A stretch of 64,000 bases of DNA from Polytrichum commune (taxonomy: Eukaryota; Streptophyta; Polytrichopsida; Polytrichales; Polytrichaceae): contig OX485806.1 in NCBI GenBank assembly GCA_950295325.1, positions 15,438,001 through 15,502,000 of the forward strand, in the 5' to 3' direction. Positions 49,656-62,339 of this stretch are shown piece after piece. The notes beneath the pieces were generated by a model. The model made no database searches. It had not been told where the DNA came from and worked only from the letters and a program-made list of their open reading frames with translations. Position 1 is the stretch's first letter. Every line of letters starts with the position of its first letter. A program made the position numbers and the translations under genes.

Positions 49656-52532
49656 TTAATATGCCTCTAACCAATATTTAGAGAATATGTTGACAACTGT
49701 GTGAATAAGAGCTCTCCTAATGTTATGCTCGTCATACTTACCTTCAAGATAATCAATAGCTAAATACCAAGATCTCGATAGGCCGACAATTTTAGAAAAA
49801 CCTAGTACTTCGCTGGTGGTAGAATCATAGCCAAGGGAAACGATAAGCATTTGAATGTAAGCGTTTGGAGGTTAAGCTATCTGTGAGATAAAAGCAGATC
49901 AGAAGAGATTCGAAACAACTCCATTAAATGCAAGGTATTCTGCTTGTGTTCAAGAGCTTGAATGCCAAGTGATTCTATCGTGCCTGGTGATAAACCAAAA
50001 TTGTGAAGGTCCTCACTGTGGCGTCAACTTTTTGAACTGTTCAGTTTTAAGAATATTAAAGATCGAGGGAACTAAAATAAAAGACATGCCCATCAAGCCC
50101 ATCTAAATAGTCAAAAACAATGTCCGCACATTGAGAACGCTAGGGCAATCGTGAAGTCCATCCAGTTTCCTGCAGGTGATGTGTCCAGATGTGTGGTACA
50201 AGCATATTTTGTAAGGTGGAGAATACATACCTGATGCCATATATTACCATTTGGCAGTGATGAAAATCGTGTGATTATTCACATGATCATCTTGAACATC
50301 TTCATATGCTTCGATGACCTCGTCCTTCTGTGTCAAAAATAATGTGAGTTGGAACAAGGAAATTGTAGGTTTAAATCTAAAATTAGACGCACAAACAACC
50401 AAGTTGCACAAGTCCCAATTAGACCTCAACAGCGCAGAAAGAAGCTACATAGTTCTTAAATACTTCTCTGCAACAAAGTTGTGAAAGTGAACCATTAACT
50501 TGATAAATGACTGATCTTGACTGAACTGAACTGATAAGCAACCATGGGGTTCTACAACTCGCCCAAAACTCAAAATCAAATAAACCTTTAAGCACAATGT
50601 GTAAATCATAAGCAGTTTGGGTGTCTCAACAGCAATCCAAGATTCAATTGCTCACCTAAACATGAATTCAAAAGTTTAATTCAATAATCTCATGGGATTG
50701 GACAAAACATCACAACCACACCGACCTTTTTTCTTTTCCAAGGATCCTATACCAGAATATTGATCAACTCAAGGTTTAAGGATGGTAGTCAACAAAAGGA
50801 CACCATCCAGTAGAGTCTCCACTACAGAAAAGTTTGGAAGAGAAAACTGCACTTCAGACTTGATCCTCACCCAGACATTTTTTAGCCTACCATTTAGAGT
50901 ATCCCATTCCAACTCTTTCCAAGTTGGATAAGGAGACTTGTAGAGCAAACACTTTGCTGTTGGTTCCAAAAAACTGGAGAATAGAAGCTGACAAGAACAT
51001 ACTACCAAGAAGCAGAGGTTATAATAGATCACTTCACCAACATGACTTATGCACATAAGTCATTTCTCTGTGGCATTTGAATTCAAATCACCCCATCATT
51101 CACCTAGACAGTAATGAGACTCTTAGTGCCATCAAGACGTCAACGACTCTCCTGTATATTATTAGGTAGTTCCGAAGTGCTATCCTTGTACTTATAGAAC
51201 ATGGTCATTTCATAGCTGAGTAATTTTTTATTACCAACCAAACTTGCTTCACAGGGTCTGTAAGAGAAAAGAAAGAACAAATCAAAGTCTATTAACAATC
51301 ATTTCACTACTATTTTGAGGCTTTAGAATCTCTCATACATACAATGCTCAGTTCTTGCGATAATGAAAAATAGTGGCAAAGGAACTGCCATCTCCACTCA
51401 GCAAATCAAAACTATGTAAGCTCTCCAGCTCAGGTCATGCAAGAAAAGACAACGAGGGGTAGATTAAGCTCTTAAATCCTTTAAACCAAGTTTTGTTTGA
51501 CCAGAAATAATCACCCCTAAATCCCATGATCCTAAAGAGAGGTGCAAGTTAGTTCCTTAAGAGTCAGGTGGAAAGAAGAAAATTTCAGAAGACAGAAAAT
51601 GAGGCAGGTGTTGACAGACTATGAACTCGAGGTGAATGCACAACAAGAAACTATCCTCTCTCTGTCCAACTTGATCTGCAAAGAAAGATTCCTGACCAAG
51701 TGACTACCATATAACTGCCAGAGAACATATAAGCTGCCAGACATATATATATTCTCTAGCAGCAAATCATAGATCTCTACCTAATATGAACTTTATCCAC
51801 CACCAAAAGTGACTGCATATTTTCTACCCCACAATGGAGCACCGCCAACAAAAAGGTGGTGCTAAGAACAAGGTAGAACCCTCCCTTCCAACCTGTGCAC
51901 CCCCAATTGATAAAAGGCCTTCAGTTTTTGGATGTGTAAATTTTAGACTTGGACATGTGCCTATACTTTAGAGTCCATTGTAGGTCACGGGTTCGGTAAT
52001 TTATCAGCACATGCTTGGAGGTATTGTGAAAATTTGAACAAAGAACATTCTATTATGGTTCATTGGGGGTCAGACTCATTTTGGCACGTCAAGAGGTGCT
52101 AAAATGAGTTTGGCCCTCAATGAACAGAAGTAGGTTGCCCTTCATTCATATTTGAGCACTACCTCTGAGCAGGCACCAAAAGTGAAAAGAAATTATTGAT
52201 GGGAAATTTGATGGGAAATTATACAGGAACAACTCCTGATGACAAATTCCATCGAGTTGTAGGACAACTATATTGACAAGAGAAAGAAAAAGTAGAAAGA
52301 GAAATCTGAATAACTGGACCAAGACATAATATGCCTTTGATAAATAAACTCAAAGCAGAAAATACCTTTTTGAGGAAGTACTGGCCTCTTGATGAACACT
52401 TTTCAGCCAAGCCCTCAATGTACTTGCTTGGCACCTGCACCAAAGGCATATATAGATTCAGTTACTAAATGTTCCTCCCAGGGCATGGGTGAAAAGACAA
52501 CTTACCAGTCCAACAAAGCAACCAACACCAAT
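49656..52532 (-). CDS. Candidate multi-exon gene of unknown product, incomplete
   Basis: Eight short minus-strand segments with GT-AG borders join in one open frame: 52532-52506, 52434-52366, 50973-50891, 50746-50726, 50467-50425, 50327-50248, 49812-49742 and 49696-49656 (stop TAA). They read IGVGCFVGL, VPSKYIEGLAEKC-SSRGQYFLKK, FFGTNSKVFALQVSLSNLER, a 21-nt exon, EVFKNYVASFCAVE, KDEVIEAYEDVQ-DDHVNNHTIF, EVLGFSKIVGLSRSWYLAI and NIFSKYWLEAY. The four exons from 50,467 down, except the terminal one, are each open in only one frame, and all four fit by phase. I do not recognise the protein. The 1.4-kb gap between exons 2 and 3 may hide another exon, the 21-nt exon is weak, and the 5' end is not found (a phase-compatible segment ends at 52,578). 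It could also be a decayed gene or a chance chain. Confidence 0.35.
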
Positions 52533-54465
52533 CTGGAACACAAATTGTATGTGTTTAGACTGGAGCTTTAGCAGTACCTGCCGCGTGAAACAGAAAGATA
52601 AGATCCACAGTTTCATCCTCTTTCTTTCTGGCCTCTGGCTATCATGAACGCCAATGAAACCACAGAAAATCATCTCAAAAAGAATGCAGGCACCACATGA
52701 GCTTCCAGACTCCGCCTTTGATGTCTGGAAGCTGTCAGGGCGCCGGCATAGTAAATCCCTTGTCACTGCTCATTATGGGGTCAAGATTTTAAAACTGGCC
52801 CTACCTAGAGTCAACCACAATCTATTGTCATCACCTCCTTGACATCCAAAACGCTCAGATGTTTAAGGATGACATAAAATCCGTTTACATGTACTTCTTC
52901 AAGGTTAGGTACATCTCAGGAAATAGCAGATAGATAGCTGTGGCACAGGCGCAGGAAAGCCATCTATTTCCTTGCCCCAAACTTCTCCTTCAGAGCACAC
53001 AAGCTTAGATACAGTCAGGAGAGGGCCTGAAAGAAAGCCAGTAGCCATAAAACTCTCTCTGCTTAACAAGAAAATACAATCATATATATTTGAGAGCATG
53101 CTCTGTGCAATACACCCAGATGCATTTTCTCAGATCATAAGATTTAATACTTCTTTGAAACGAGAAAAGAAGGAACATCCAAAAAAAGGTTCACGACAAC
53201 ATGCAGCTGACACTTCAAATGCGTGCAGGCTGGGCAAATTGAGTGCCGCAAGCTCCAGTTTGAAGCCCCATGCATTACACATAAATTGGTGCAAGTGACT
53301 CAAATTCAGGTCATCTTTCACCTCATTTGAACAACCTGCATGCAGCGGTGTGGAAAAATTTGGATCCTACATTTATAAGAAAAGTTACACCAGTTCGCAG
53401 TGAGGTCCAAGAAGCCAACATAAGCACATGCTGGAACTTCTTCTTGATGCCCACAGATCGTAACAGCTAGCTTAGGGTCCATCCTAGGCGATAAAAGACA
53501 AGGTCAGTCCCTTCAGGCAACATACAGGAAGCTGTGGAAGACCCTCTCAAATTCTAAATGTCTGTAAAACAACTTCCTGTTGCTAGCAAACCTAAAGCAT
53601 GTAATTTCCGTATACCATCTAAAAAGCCTTCACAGCCTGCAGCAGGTCCTAATGTCACCACTACTACATACGTAACCCCAAAACCTCATTTAAACAACAA
53701 GGTGTTTTGGACTCTTTTCTCTGTTCTCCATCAACCGACCTCAGCATCTTTTGAAGGGACGATGCACATTTGTCAACAGTGGCTGCCCTATGCCATGCCA
53801 TGGACCCAGCAATTGATTAAAATGAAGCCAGGTTTTGCATGTAAGCACCGCATGGTACAGCCACACTCTTACATAATAATATAACATGCCATGGCATTTG
53901 GGTTTGCCAATTTGAACATCATCTTCTCTCATAAAATCTTCCCTTCCAGCAATCACCATGTACTTCACTGCGTATGATATTCCACAGCAACCACAAGGTT
54001 CAACATTCTCCAGTTGGCTGCCTACGGCGGGCACAGATATCTGGCACCCTGAGGCGCTGCCCTGTCTGTGTCTTGAGGGCATGGGTTTGGGCCAGCATGA
54101 CACTGGAATCAAACCCATCCCAACAAAGCAATAAATCTGTATCACGAATACGCATAGGTGAGGAACTTCATTGAAGAGAGATTTCTTTCTGACATACTGA
54201 TGAGTTCTGGTAAATTGGAACCGGCGGAGAACAATAAAAAAAAAAGTTGGAGAATCGTCCTTCATACTAAGTGCCAATGAGAGGACGCAGCACTTGGAAA
54301 TATAAATACAACTACTGCTGCCAGGGAGGCATCTTGTTTACACTGTATCCAAAATCACCATAAATGAGGAGGTTCAAGACTTACGTTCTCATACCCCAGT
54401 AGGCTTAAAAGCTCAACATACAACAAACAAACAAACGAAGGAACTGAAATCTGTGATGGAACCTC
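52533..54465 (-). other. Region between the unknown candidate and the hnRNP stop codon
   Basis: Should hold the 3' untranslated region of the hnRNP gene just below 54,466. The minus strand is open for long spans (178 codons ending at 53,741; 60-100 codons near 53.2, 53.0 and 52.6 kb) with protein-like but unrecognised content. These could be upstream exons of the 49.7-52.5 kb candidate. Boundaries could not be fixed. Confidence 0.35.
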
Positions 54466-57400
54466 TCAATAGTAGGTCTGCTGCTGAGCTGCTCCTTGAA
54501 GAGTATATCCACCAGCAGCTTGTTGTGGAACTTGTTGCATCACACCATACTGAGCACCATAGGCGGGTTGAGTTGGGTAAGAGGTTGCTTGAGGCATCTA
54601 TTAAAGGTTCACATTAAACATGTCAGGTCACTGGCAGCCACACTGTGGTGCAACCAGAATTAAAATTATTGATATTTTCCCCCCAATGCACCTACATTAG
54701 ACATCTCCCAGTTTCAACACCACTGTGGAATTGAAGGTAACATCTCACCTCTTGAACTGGAACAGGAGGGTTGACCATGTACTCTTGATTTACAGCATAG
54801 CCAGTGGCATAGTTATGTGCTGGAGGAGCATATTGGTTGCTGTACATTTGAGTAGTAGGTGGTTGCTGCTGTGCTCCTGCCTGACCAATTGAACCTGCAC
54901 GTCCATACAAACCAAGTGGGAAGACATCAATTACTGATTTGTTCAATGTGATCAAATCATTGTGAAAGTTCTGCAATTGCTAGAAACTGAGACGTAATAG
55001 TCAGAAACTAAGCTCTGAGGCCATAAACTCATAATAGCAGTAGCCTTGTTTAATTCGACTCATAAACGCCTGCAGCTGCAGGCTCTCCTCAGCAGATTGC
55101 AAGAACCCCATACTCACCAACAAAATGTGATCCTTAAGGATCTGAATTGTAAAACTAATGCCAGGATATAATGGAGGGACAACAATCATAAACACAAATT
55201 TCTGAAGTCCAGTATCTTACCAGTTGGAAGTGCAGCTGAAGGCTGAGGAGCTGCATCATAAATTGAATAAGGGGTTCCCCCTTGAGCTGGACCTCCCACC
55301 ATTGTAACAGGCATGCTTGCTTGTTGTGTAGGGACATGTTGTGTCTGACCCATGCTGTGGCCTACTGGTACTCCTTGAGTTTGTTGCACATACGCATTGT
55401 ACTGCTGTTGTTCTTGGGGACGTACAATAGGTGCCCTGTCTTCCAGAAAAATTACCAATTATTACCGATCATCCATGTGACAATTTAATGTCCTAAAATA
55501 GAATCCTAGAGCAGCACACGAAAGAATCAACAAATCTAAACATGGCACAACAGCTTAACCAAGTAAGTGTCATGACATACTCTGAGATAGAGAAATTAAG
55601 CTCCACAGAAAACTACAACAGACAGGTTATAGCACAAACCTGGCTGCATCATTGTACATTGGTTGCTGCACAACTGGCAACCTGTATCCAGATTACACCT
55701 TGTTAATTGGTTGAGACACAACACATCTGATTGATGCAAATTTGGACAATACATCTGTCAAGAAGTTGAAATAATTTGACTGCACACTGCACCTCTATTC
55801 TTATACTTGATTCTACAGCAGACAAGTAAAGATAGCCTAAACAGTTTGAGGTCTATGCCATTCTCATCTTCCCACCCACTGAACCGAAACTCATGAGCTC
55901 AGAATAGCCACAGTACATACACACTATTACTTAATCAGAGAAATTGTGAGAGGAGTGTCAAAAGACAACCTTGGAGCCTCGGAATACATTGGCTGTGCAG
56001 GATAGCCCTGTGCACCTCCAGCTGGCTGCATTGAAACCTGCTCAGGGGCTTCTATGCGTTGGCGAGGAAGACCTCTCTGTGCATCTACAAATCTAGGGTC
56101 TTCTTCCTGTAAGGTACTTAATGGAAATTAGTAAAGGTTCCATATAAAGGAAGCTATTTACAATGACTTGTGTCACATCAGTAAGTATACAAATATATAT
56201 CCAAGACCATTACTGTAGTGAACAGAGGAAGTAAATAAAATTGTACCATGGAAGTAAAAGGTCGCTTCATTCCTGCCACTTCGTACTCGCGATTAGGAAC
56301 ACCATAACCTCCAGGAGGTAACTCTCGGCCACCATAACCAAGTGCAGGAGGTGGAAGCTCCCTACCACCATACCCACTCCCACCCATATCACGGCCACTG
56401 TAGCCTCCACCCAGACCTCCACCACCAACATAATCTCTCCCTCCAAAAGCTCCACCTCCATAACCCCGTCCACCTTGGATTCTATCATACCGCTCAGCAT
56501 AAGTTTCAGCATGGTTTGGCATCCCACCACGGCCCCCACGGAATGAAGGATTGTATGCACCACCTCCCCGTCCTACATACCTATCTCCATAACCAGTACG
56601 ACCCCCTCCTCCACGGGGAAAGTCATTACTGTAACCACTCAAAGGTATTGTGTTTGGGTTGCTTGGATAGCCACCGCCACCACCACCCACAGCCCCACCA
56701 CCAGCACCCCCTCCAAAGTACATATCATTCCCACCATGGCGCCTGTTTCTCCCAGGTCCAAAACCCCCAGCCCCTCCATAAGAATTGTTGTATGTGTCAG
56801 GGGGAGGCCTCCAATCATCATTAGACCTCCCACGCGAATTACGGAATGGTCCACCACCGATGCCACCAGCAGCACCACCACCAGCTCCACTCTTACCCTT
56901 GCGACCGGGCCGATCGCGGTCACCAAACCTCTGTCTAGATTGGCCAGGTTTTGTAAATTCAGACTCTGGAACCTTCTCCATAATTTTCTCAAGAGCATCA
57001 GCAGCTGCCATTTGCTTGGCTCTTGCCTTGTTGCGGCCAACCCCAAATCCCTTGGTTGGAGGACCTGTGGCTCCCCCAGCAGCCCCTCCAATTATGGCAG
57101 TTACTTCAAATGGACCATTTGTTTCTGCTTTTGTCTCATAGTTGACTTCACAGTGGTTGCGGGAGGCATATTCATGCAAAAGAGAAAGAGGTGTTTTGTT
57201 GTGTAGCTTCTGATCCTTGCGGAGTCCTTCAATAACCCTGTGAACCTTAGTTTTCTTGTGCAACTCATAATCATCAGGAGAATCTGAACCAAACCCACAC
57301 ATTGAACACTCAAACTTGTCAAGGGTGGGCTTTGTTACAATTTCCCCGGCTACAGGTGCTGCCTGCTCAGCTCCTGCAGAGTCACCAGGAGCTGCAGTTT

Positions 57401-60400
57401 CTCCATCTCCATCAGGAACTACTGGTGCAGATTCAGGTTCTTCTGTGAGATCAGGCTTCTCTTCATCTTCCACTCCTGATGGATGGTCTTCTTCCGTTGC
57501 TTGATCCCTCAACGCATGCAAAAGCTGGTATCTTGAATCCATCTCATCATGACTGCGTTTTCCTCCACGTCTAGTTTTCCGATCTACCCTTTGTGTCCCT
57601 CCAGCTCCACGAGCACCACCTAGCCTTCCCTGATTTTCAAAACGAGGGACACTTCCCCAACCTGGTCCTGCAAAAGACAAGTGATACATAATAGTGGTAC
57701 TGTCAGTAATAAAAATACAAGAGAGTGTCAGAATTCCAAATAAAATACTTACTTATTTTCCCTCAGAACAACAGATAATCTTGCTGCAAGTCGTACACTT
57801 TACTTCAAACTGTCACATACCATCAAAAGGCCCTGGTCCTGATCCTGGTCCTCCTCTTCCAGAGCGGCCAGGACTTGATCCCACTCGATGGTCACCCCGA
57901 AACGCTGCAGGATATCCTCCTCGAACTCCTCCTTTAGCAGGTTTGCTTTTTAATTGTGGCTTTGCAAGCATGACCTTCATCTTCATCTGTCAAGGACAGA
58001 TCCAGTCGTAAGAGAAGTACAACATTTTGGCAGTGATTGGAGATCCACAGTAAAGCAAAAGGACCAATCCACCTCATGATAATGCGCAAAGATATGTACC
58101 TTTATGTCTCCATCACTGATTTCAGTATTGTTTATGGCTTCAATGCATGCCATTGCAGCATCACGTTCTAAATAATTTACAAATCCAAAATCCTTTCGCT
58201 TCGCAGATAACATATTACGGGCTAGAACTATGCGTTCTATTTCTCCAAATTTCTCAAAATGTTCCTTCACCTTCTCTTCATCCCATGTGGGAGGCATTCC
58301 ATCAACAAACACAGACTTCACCTGCATCACACAGCCATCACAGCAAGTAAATAATCAGATTTGTATGTGTTCCAGAGAATTGTGCTAACCAAAACGCCAC
58401 TACATTTCTTGCGAACAGATGAAATAGCATGTAACATAAGAAAAGAATGCCCTTGCAAAAAAGAATGGATGTCTTCACAATTGAATGTACCTGGGACATC
58501 GTATCCTCATCTGGTTCATTTAGTGGCTGTGCCCATGCAACTTTAGCTGAGCGTTCAGTCCCAAAGATAGCATCAGCTTGTTGTAGCCGGCGGAAAGCCC
58601 TCAAAGCCTCCTTGTGTGTGCCAAACTCAATAAACGCAAATCCACGGTTGACACCCTCAAGCTGAGGATCTTCCATCAGTGTCAATTCCTCAACGGTTTC
58701 AATTCCAAAGGTTTTCAATGTCTCCAATACCTGCAATCAAATACCCAACATGATGCACCACATGAGAAATGATTTGAGTAAACTGTTGCAAGTCCCCAAG
58801 GCCCTTCTCCACCAATAATATTATCACTTTTTGGTGTGATCACTACAAGATTTACATCCATGCAAACTTTGTACTCCAACCTAGGTTACATGCACTTCAA
58901 CTCCCAATGACAAAGCTGGCACTCACATTGTCCTTTTTCCATGATTTGCTGATATTGCCAAGGAACAGTGTGTCATTTTCCTCGCTTGGCAGAACCCCAC
59001 ATTCGCGACCTCGGATCTACACAAACACAGTTGAACTTTCAGTTTCAAGACGGAGGCAAATTGTCCAAGTCACAAAATTCCTGCAAAGCAGATTGTCCAA
59101 CCCTGAGGTGAACACACCAGATAAAGTTCAACATGTTAAAGTCCACACAACATTCACGTCATCACTTGAAGTACCATACCAACACAACCAATTGCCATCC
59201 TTAACCTCCTGGCACTACATCATGCATGGCAATGAAAACAATAGCCACCACATCACTAACTAACTCATTTGTACCCTGCAGATGGTAAAGATTCAGCTAC
59301 TGCTCATCTTCAATTACAAAATGATATCTCTAATCTAGTTACAGAATCCCTGTTGCACCCATCCAGCTACAGCTAAACTCAGATATGCTCAAACATTTAC
59401 AAAATGTTTCTCCCACTGTCCATCAAAAGTCCAATACAGCAAGACTCCTAACCAATCTGACACTAGCAACCACAGATCAACTACCAACTCATATCCAGCA
59501 ATCACCCAGAAAGTAAGCTTTTTCAAATCAGGTGTGTTCTTGGTATGGTACCCTTATTATTTAAAGGTTGGAAAGGGAGGGGCTAGACATAGACAATATT
59601 TTGTAAAAATAGCAACAACACTAAGATGCAGAAAGTACTAAAAGATCACAATGTAGAAGAGTGGCTGACCTCCACATGCTCCAATTCTTCAGCAGCCCGC
59701 TTTGCCATCGCTGTAGAGGAGTAACGAATGAAAGCATACCCTTTGTTTTTTCCAGTCTGTGGATTCCGCATCATTCGCACCTCAACCACCTCGCCACACT
59801 TCTCAAAAACAGACTTCAGGTCCTCATCTGTCGTGTCCTTATCAAGTCCGCCAACAAAAACCTCCAATTGTTTGTGCTTCCGCCTCTCAGAGATCGGCAA
59901 TGAGTGTTGTGCCTCAACATCATATTCTCCTACCTCTCCATTCAGCTCTTTGAGGTCATCCATATCACCATCTCTATCTTCATCCTTGTCCTCATCATAT
60001 TTCTCCTCTCCCCCATCTACATTGCACAGATCATGTTAGAGTAGCGTCTAGGTTTGAGGTTATGATCATCAGATAGATTCCTGTAACACATCATTCACCC
60101 ATTTGAATCACTAGAAAGAAGAAAGTTGAGGAATTCGTGGACTATACTTTCAATTTGGATAATAAAGCTACACTGCGTGGAAAGGACCGCCGTTATCTAG
60201 CTTAGCGCTCCATTTCACCTTCAAGCATTGTTAGATCACTACTATTTAACATCTAATTATGAAATGGTAATATAGCAGAGACACAGGCTACAAAAATCGA
60301 TTATCACTGTGTGTCCTCACCATCGCCCGCAAACCAAGAACTGCTCCCCTGAGCAGATATCTACTGTATACACATCATCCGCAATAACCCACAACAAGTG

Positions 60401-61462
60401 CGGATGGGGCATCATTCATGCATTCCGGATGGCAAATCCACAGTAAAACGAAAATCATCAACTTCACCCACCCCATCAGATAAACAAATGGTCGAAGAGG
60501 CATAAGTATCACATAAAATCAGATCACATTGAAATTTTAAATAATAGATAATGAACAAAACAAAACTACTTCTCACCTAAGAAATCATAATGATCACCAC
60601 CTATGTCCTTGTCAGCTTGGTCCATGCTGTCTTCCATATCCCCTAGAGGAACCTCAACACCTTCTTCCATTTTCTGCGCATCGTAATCCACCTCCATTTT
60701 CACAGGCTCAATTGTCTCCGCTTCCTCTTTCACAGCAACCTTTGATGCAAGTGGCTCTTCGCTTAAAATTTTCTCGGCCTCACCCTCAAGGCTCTCTGCT
60801 GACACTAACTGCGATTCCACCTTCACATCAAGAACAGGCACTTTCACTTCTTCATCCATAGCCATATGCTGAGGTTCGACATCGACCACAACAACAGAAG
60901 ACTCCGTCACCACGACCGAAGTAGTCTCAATTGACGAGGCACTGAGATCTGTACATACATCAACCAGAGAATGTTCCTCCGTGTGTTCTAGTTTCGTTAC
61001 AACCTCCTCGATTATTGTGGCTTCCCCATTCGCAACAGAAGCAATGACAGGCTCGTGTTCTTCTTGTGGTAGTCCCATAACTGCAGCAGCATTCTCTGTT
61101 CCTGATCCTGCTATACCTTGACCATTGGTGTCTAAGAACCTACTACCCTCCGAGGCACTATATTGGAGCTCAGTAGTAACTTCTCCTTCCACGGTTGCCT
61201 CCGTTTCCATAACTGCCACTTCCGTCGTCGTCTTAGTCGTTATCGTCTCCGTTAGGGTTACAGTTTCCGTCCCCGCGACATCGACCGAGAGTGCTGATGA
61301 TGACTCTGTCAACACAGCCTCCTGTGTTTCTACAACCTGTTCTTGCGCTTCCGCCTCGGCACTCGCCGCTTCTGCGGCCGCGGCCGCGGCTGCGGCAGCA
61401 GAAACCCTACCTCGCCCTCTCCCTCTGCCTCTTCCCCTTCCCCTCCCCGTCCCTCGCGCCAT
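54466..61462 (-). CDS. hnRNP R/Q-type protein: three RRMs, C2H2 zinc finger, dsRNA-binding domain
   Basis: Twelve exons join in frame for 1,347 residues: 61462-60577, 60016-59670, 59016-58927, 58730-58491, 58321-58100, 57986-57821, 57667-56247, 56106-55970, 55681-55640, 55435-55221, 54894-54749 and 54597-54466. An RG-repeat start (MARGTGRGRGR) and poly-Ala are followed by an acidic region. RRM1 (about 346-418) has LEVFVGGL and KGYAFIRY; RRM2 (427-511) has TLFLGNI and RGFAFIEF; RRM3 (522-600) has SVFVDGM and KDFGFVNY. A basic RKTRRGGKR (about 680-687) may be a nuclear signal. A zinc finger (771-793) and a dsRBD (about 809-883) come next, then a Gly/Arg-rich region to about 1,124 and a Gln/Pro/Tyr-rich prion-like tail. 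The RRM part matches the plant family of Arabidopsis At2g44710 and LIF2, nuclear RNA-binding proteins. The finger plus dsRBD are the odd part. The ATG follows GC-rich leader and opens the longest frame. Confidence 0.9.
56970..57308 (-). other. Zinc finger plus dsRNA-binding domain within exon 7 of the hnRNP gene
   Basis: 57,308-57,240 encodes CSMCGFGSDSPDDYEL then HKKTKVH, a C-x2-C-x13-H-x5-H finger of the type often found in RNA-binding proteins. 57,197-56,970 encodes a dsRBD: a first helix TPLSLLHEYASRN, a strand region ending GPFEVTAIIGG, then GFGVGRNKARAKQMAAADAL. The last part holds the GxG turn, the Lys/Arg cluster that contacts dsRNA and the Ala-rich second helix. The strand loop has an extra Gly/Ala insert. 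Both lie in the same uninterrupted 1,421-nt exon, so they are not an artefact of splice choice. Confidence 0.85.
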
Positions 61463-61838
61463 CGCTACCTAATAAATCAACCGCCGCTTCGTATCCAAAA
61501 CCCCTCCGCCGATTCACCTCCAGTGCAATCCACAATTCAATAAAAAAATCCTCCTCCACCTCCACCTCCACCTCCTCCGCAGCAAGAACCAAAACCTACT
61601 CACTCGCTTAATCTACATACAGCAAAGAAAACTCGGACGCTCGCGCCATTAATAAAAAAAGACGATGCAAGAAGAAGAATTAATGACAGCCTTCCCACTG
61701 AATTCCAGAATCCGAAAACCAAAACCTCCAGAGTTTCCTTTTGCATCGATTCCCTTATGCCAATATAGGTACACGAGTCACTCCTCGATCGCAAAAGGAG
61801 ATGCCGAAAAATATATTTCGTGTGCGCATAAGCTTGTG

Positions 61839-61848
61839 TATATATAAA
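61839..61848. promoter_or_regulatory. TATA-like element upstream of the hnRNP ATG
   Basis: TATATATAAA on plus, TTTATATATA on minus, about 380 bases upstream of the start codon. It reads better as a plus-strand TATA box, but no plus-strand gene follows. If it serves the hnRNP gene, transcription would start near 61,810 and exclude the upstream ORF at 61,903. Confidence 0.3.
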
Positions 61849-61902
61849 GCGCTGAATCCACCGGCAAGGCAAGGCAATGCAGCAACCCCTGCACGCTGCT
61901 TG

Positions 61903-61956
61903 CTACAATTGTTGGTGCGAGTACGGGTCCGATGTCGAAAGCGCTGGATGAGCCAT
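61903..61956 (-). other. Possible upstream ORF in the hnRNP leader
   Basis: ATG-GCT context, 17 codons (MAHPALSTSDPYSHQQL) then TAG, just after a CT-rich patch (TTCTCTCTCGCTCTCTC, 61,961-61,977) of the kind found near plant transcription starts. It matters only if transcription begins upstream of 61,956. Confidence 0.35.
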
Positions 61957-61998
61957 GACCGAGAGAGCGAGAGAGAAGTGAGTAACTTTTAACCTCGG

Positions 61999-62007
61999 TT
62001 AGGGTTT
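61999..62007 (-). promoter_or_regulatory. Telo-box (AAACCCTAA)
   Basis: Minus-strand AAACCCTAA about 540 bases upstream of the hnRNP ATG and about 20 bases upstream of the CT-rich patch. Telo-boxes are common near starts of plant genes for translation and RNA metabolism, which suits this gene. Confidence 0.55.
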
Positions 62008-62286
62008 GAAGGGGCTCTTTGGCAAACGAGCCAGACGACACTTCACCACAGCAGCAGAATGAATGGCATTTGCGAGGCAAAGGGGTTCCCTACCTGGCAG
62101 ACTCAGAGGGCTTTCTGTTCCTTTCTCTTCTTTATTTTTCTCCGAATCTTAATTATTTCTAAGTTAAGGAGTTGCTCCCAAGTCCAGTTCATGGTGGTGA
62201 AATCCATCCTCGACTTTAATAATACCCAAGAGAGCTCTCTATTATTCCCAAAAGAAGGAGACTAAACTTCTTCCTTCAAGTTCTGC

Positions 62287-62292
62287 CACGTG
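62287..62292. promoter_or_regulatory. G-box (CACGTG)
   Basis: Lies in GCCACGTGTCAT, about 825 bases upstream of the hnRNP ATG and 280 upstream of the telo-box. Same twelve-base context as the G-box upstream of the POLAR-like gene. Confidence 0.45.
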
Positions 62293-62339
62293 TCATGCTC
62301 ACATTCGCTAACACTCCCTTGTATCCCATGTGGAGCCTA

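Noticed and set aside
56342-57206. Several plus- and minus-strand frames of 98-160 codons rich in His, Ser or Val
   Set aside because: They overlap the Gly-rich and dsRBD exon of the hnRNP gene in other frames and follow from its repetitive codons.
61125-61472. 115-codon plus-strand frame opposite hnRNP exon 1
   Set aside because: Shadow of the Ala/Val/Glu-rich N-terminal exon.
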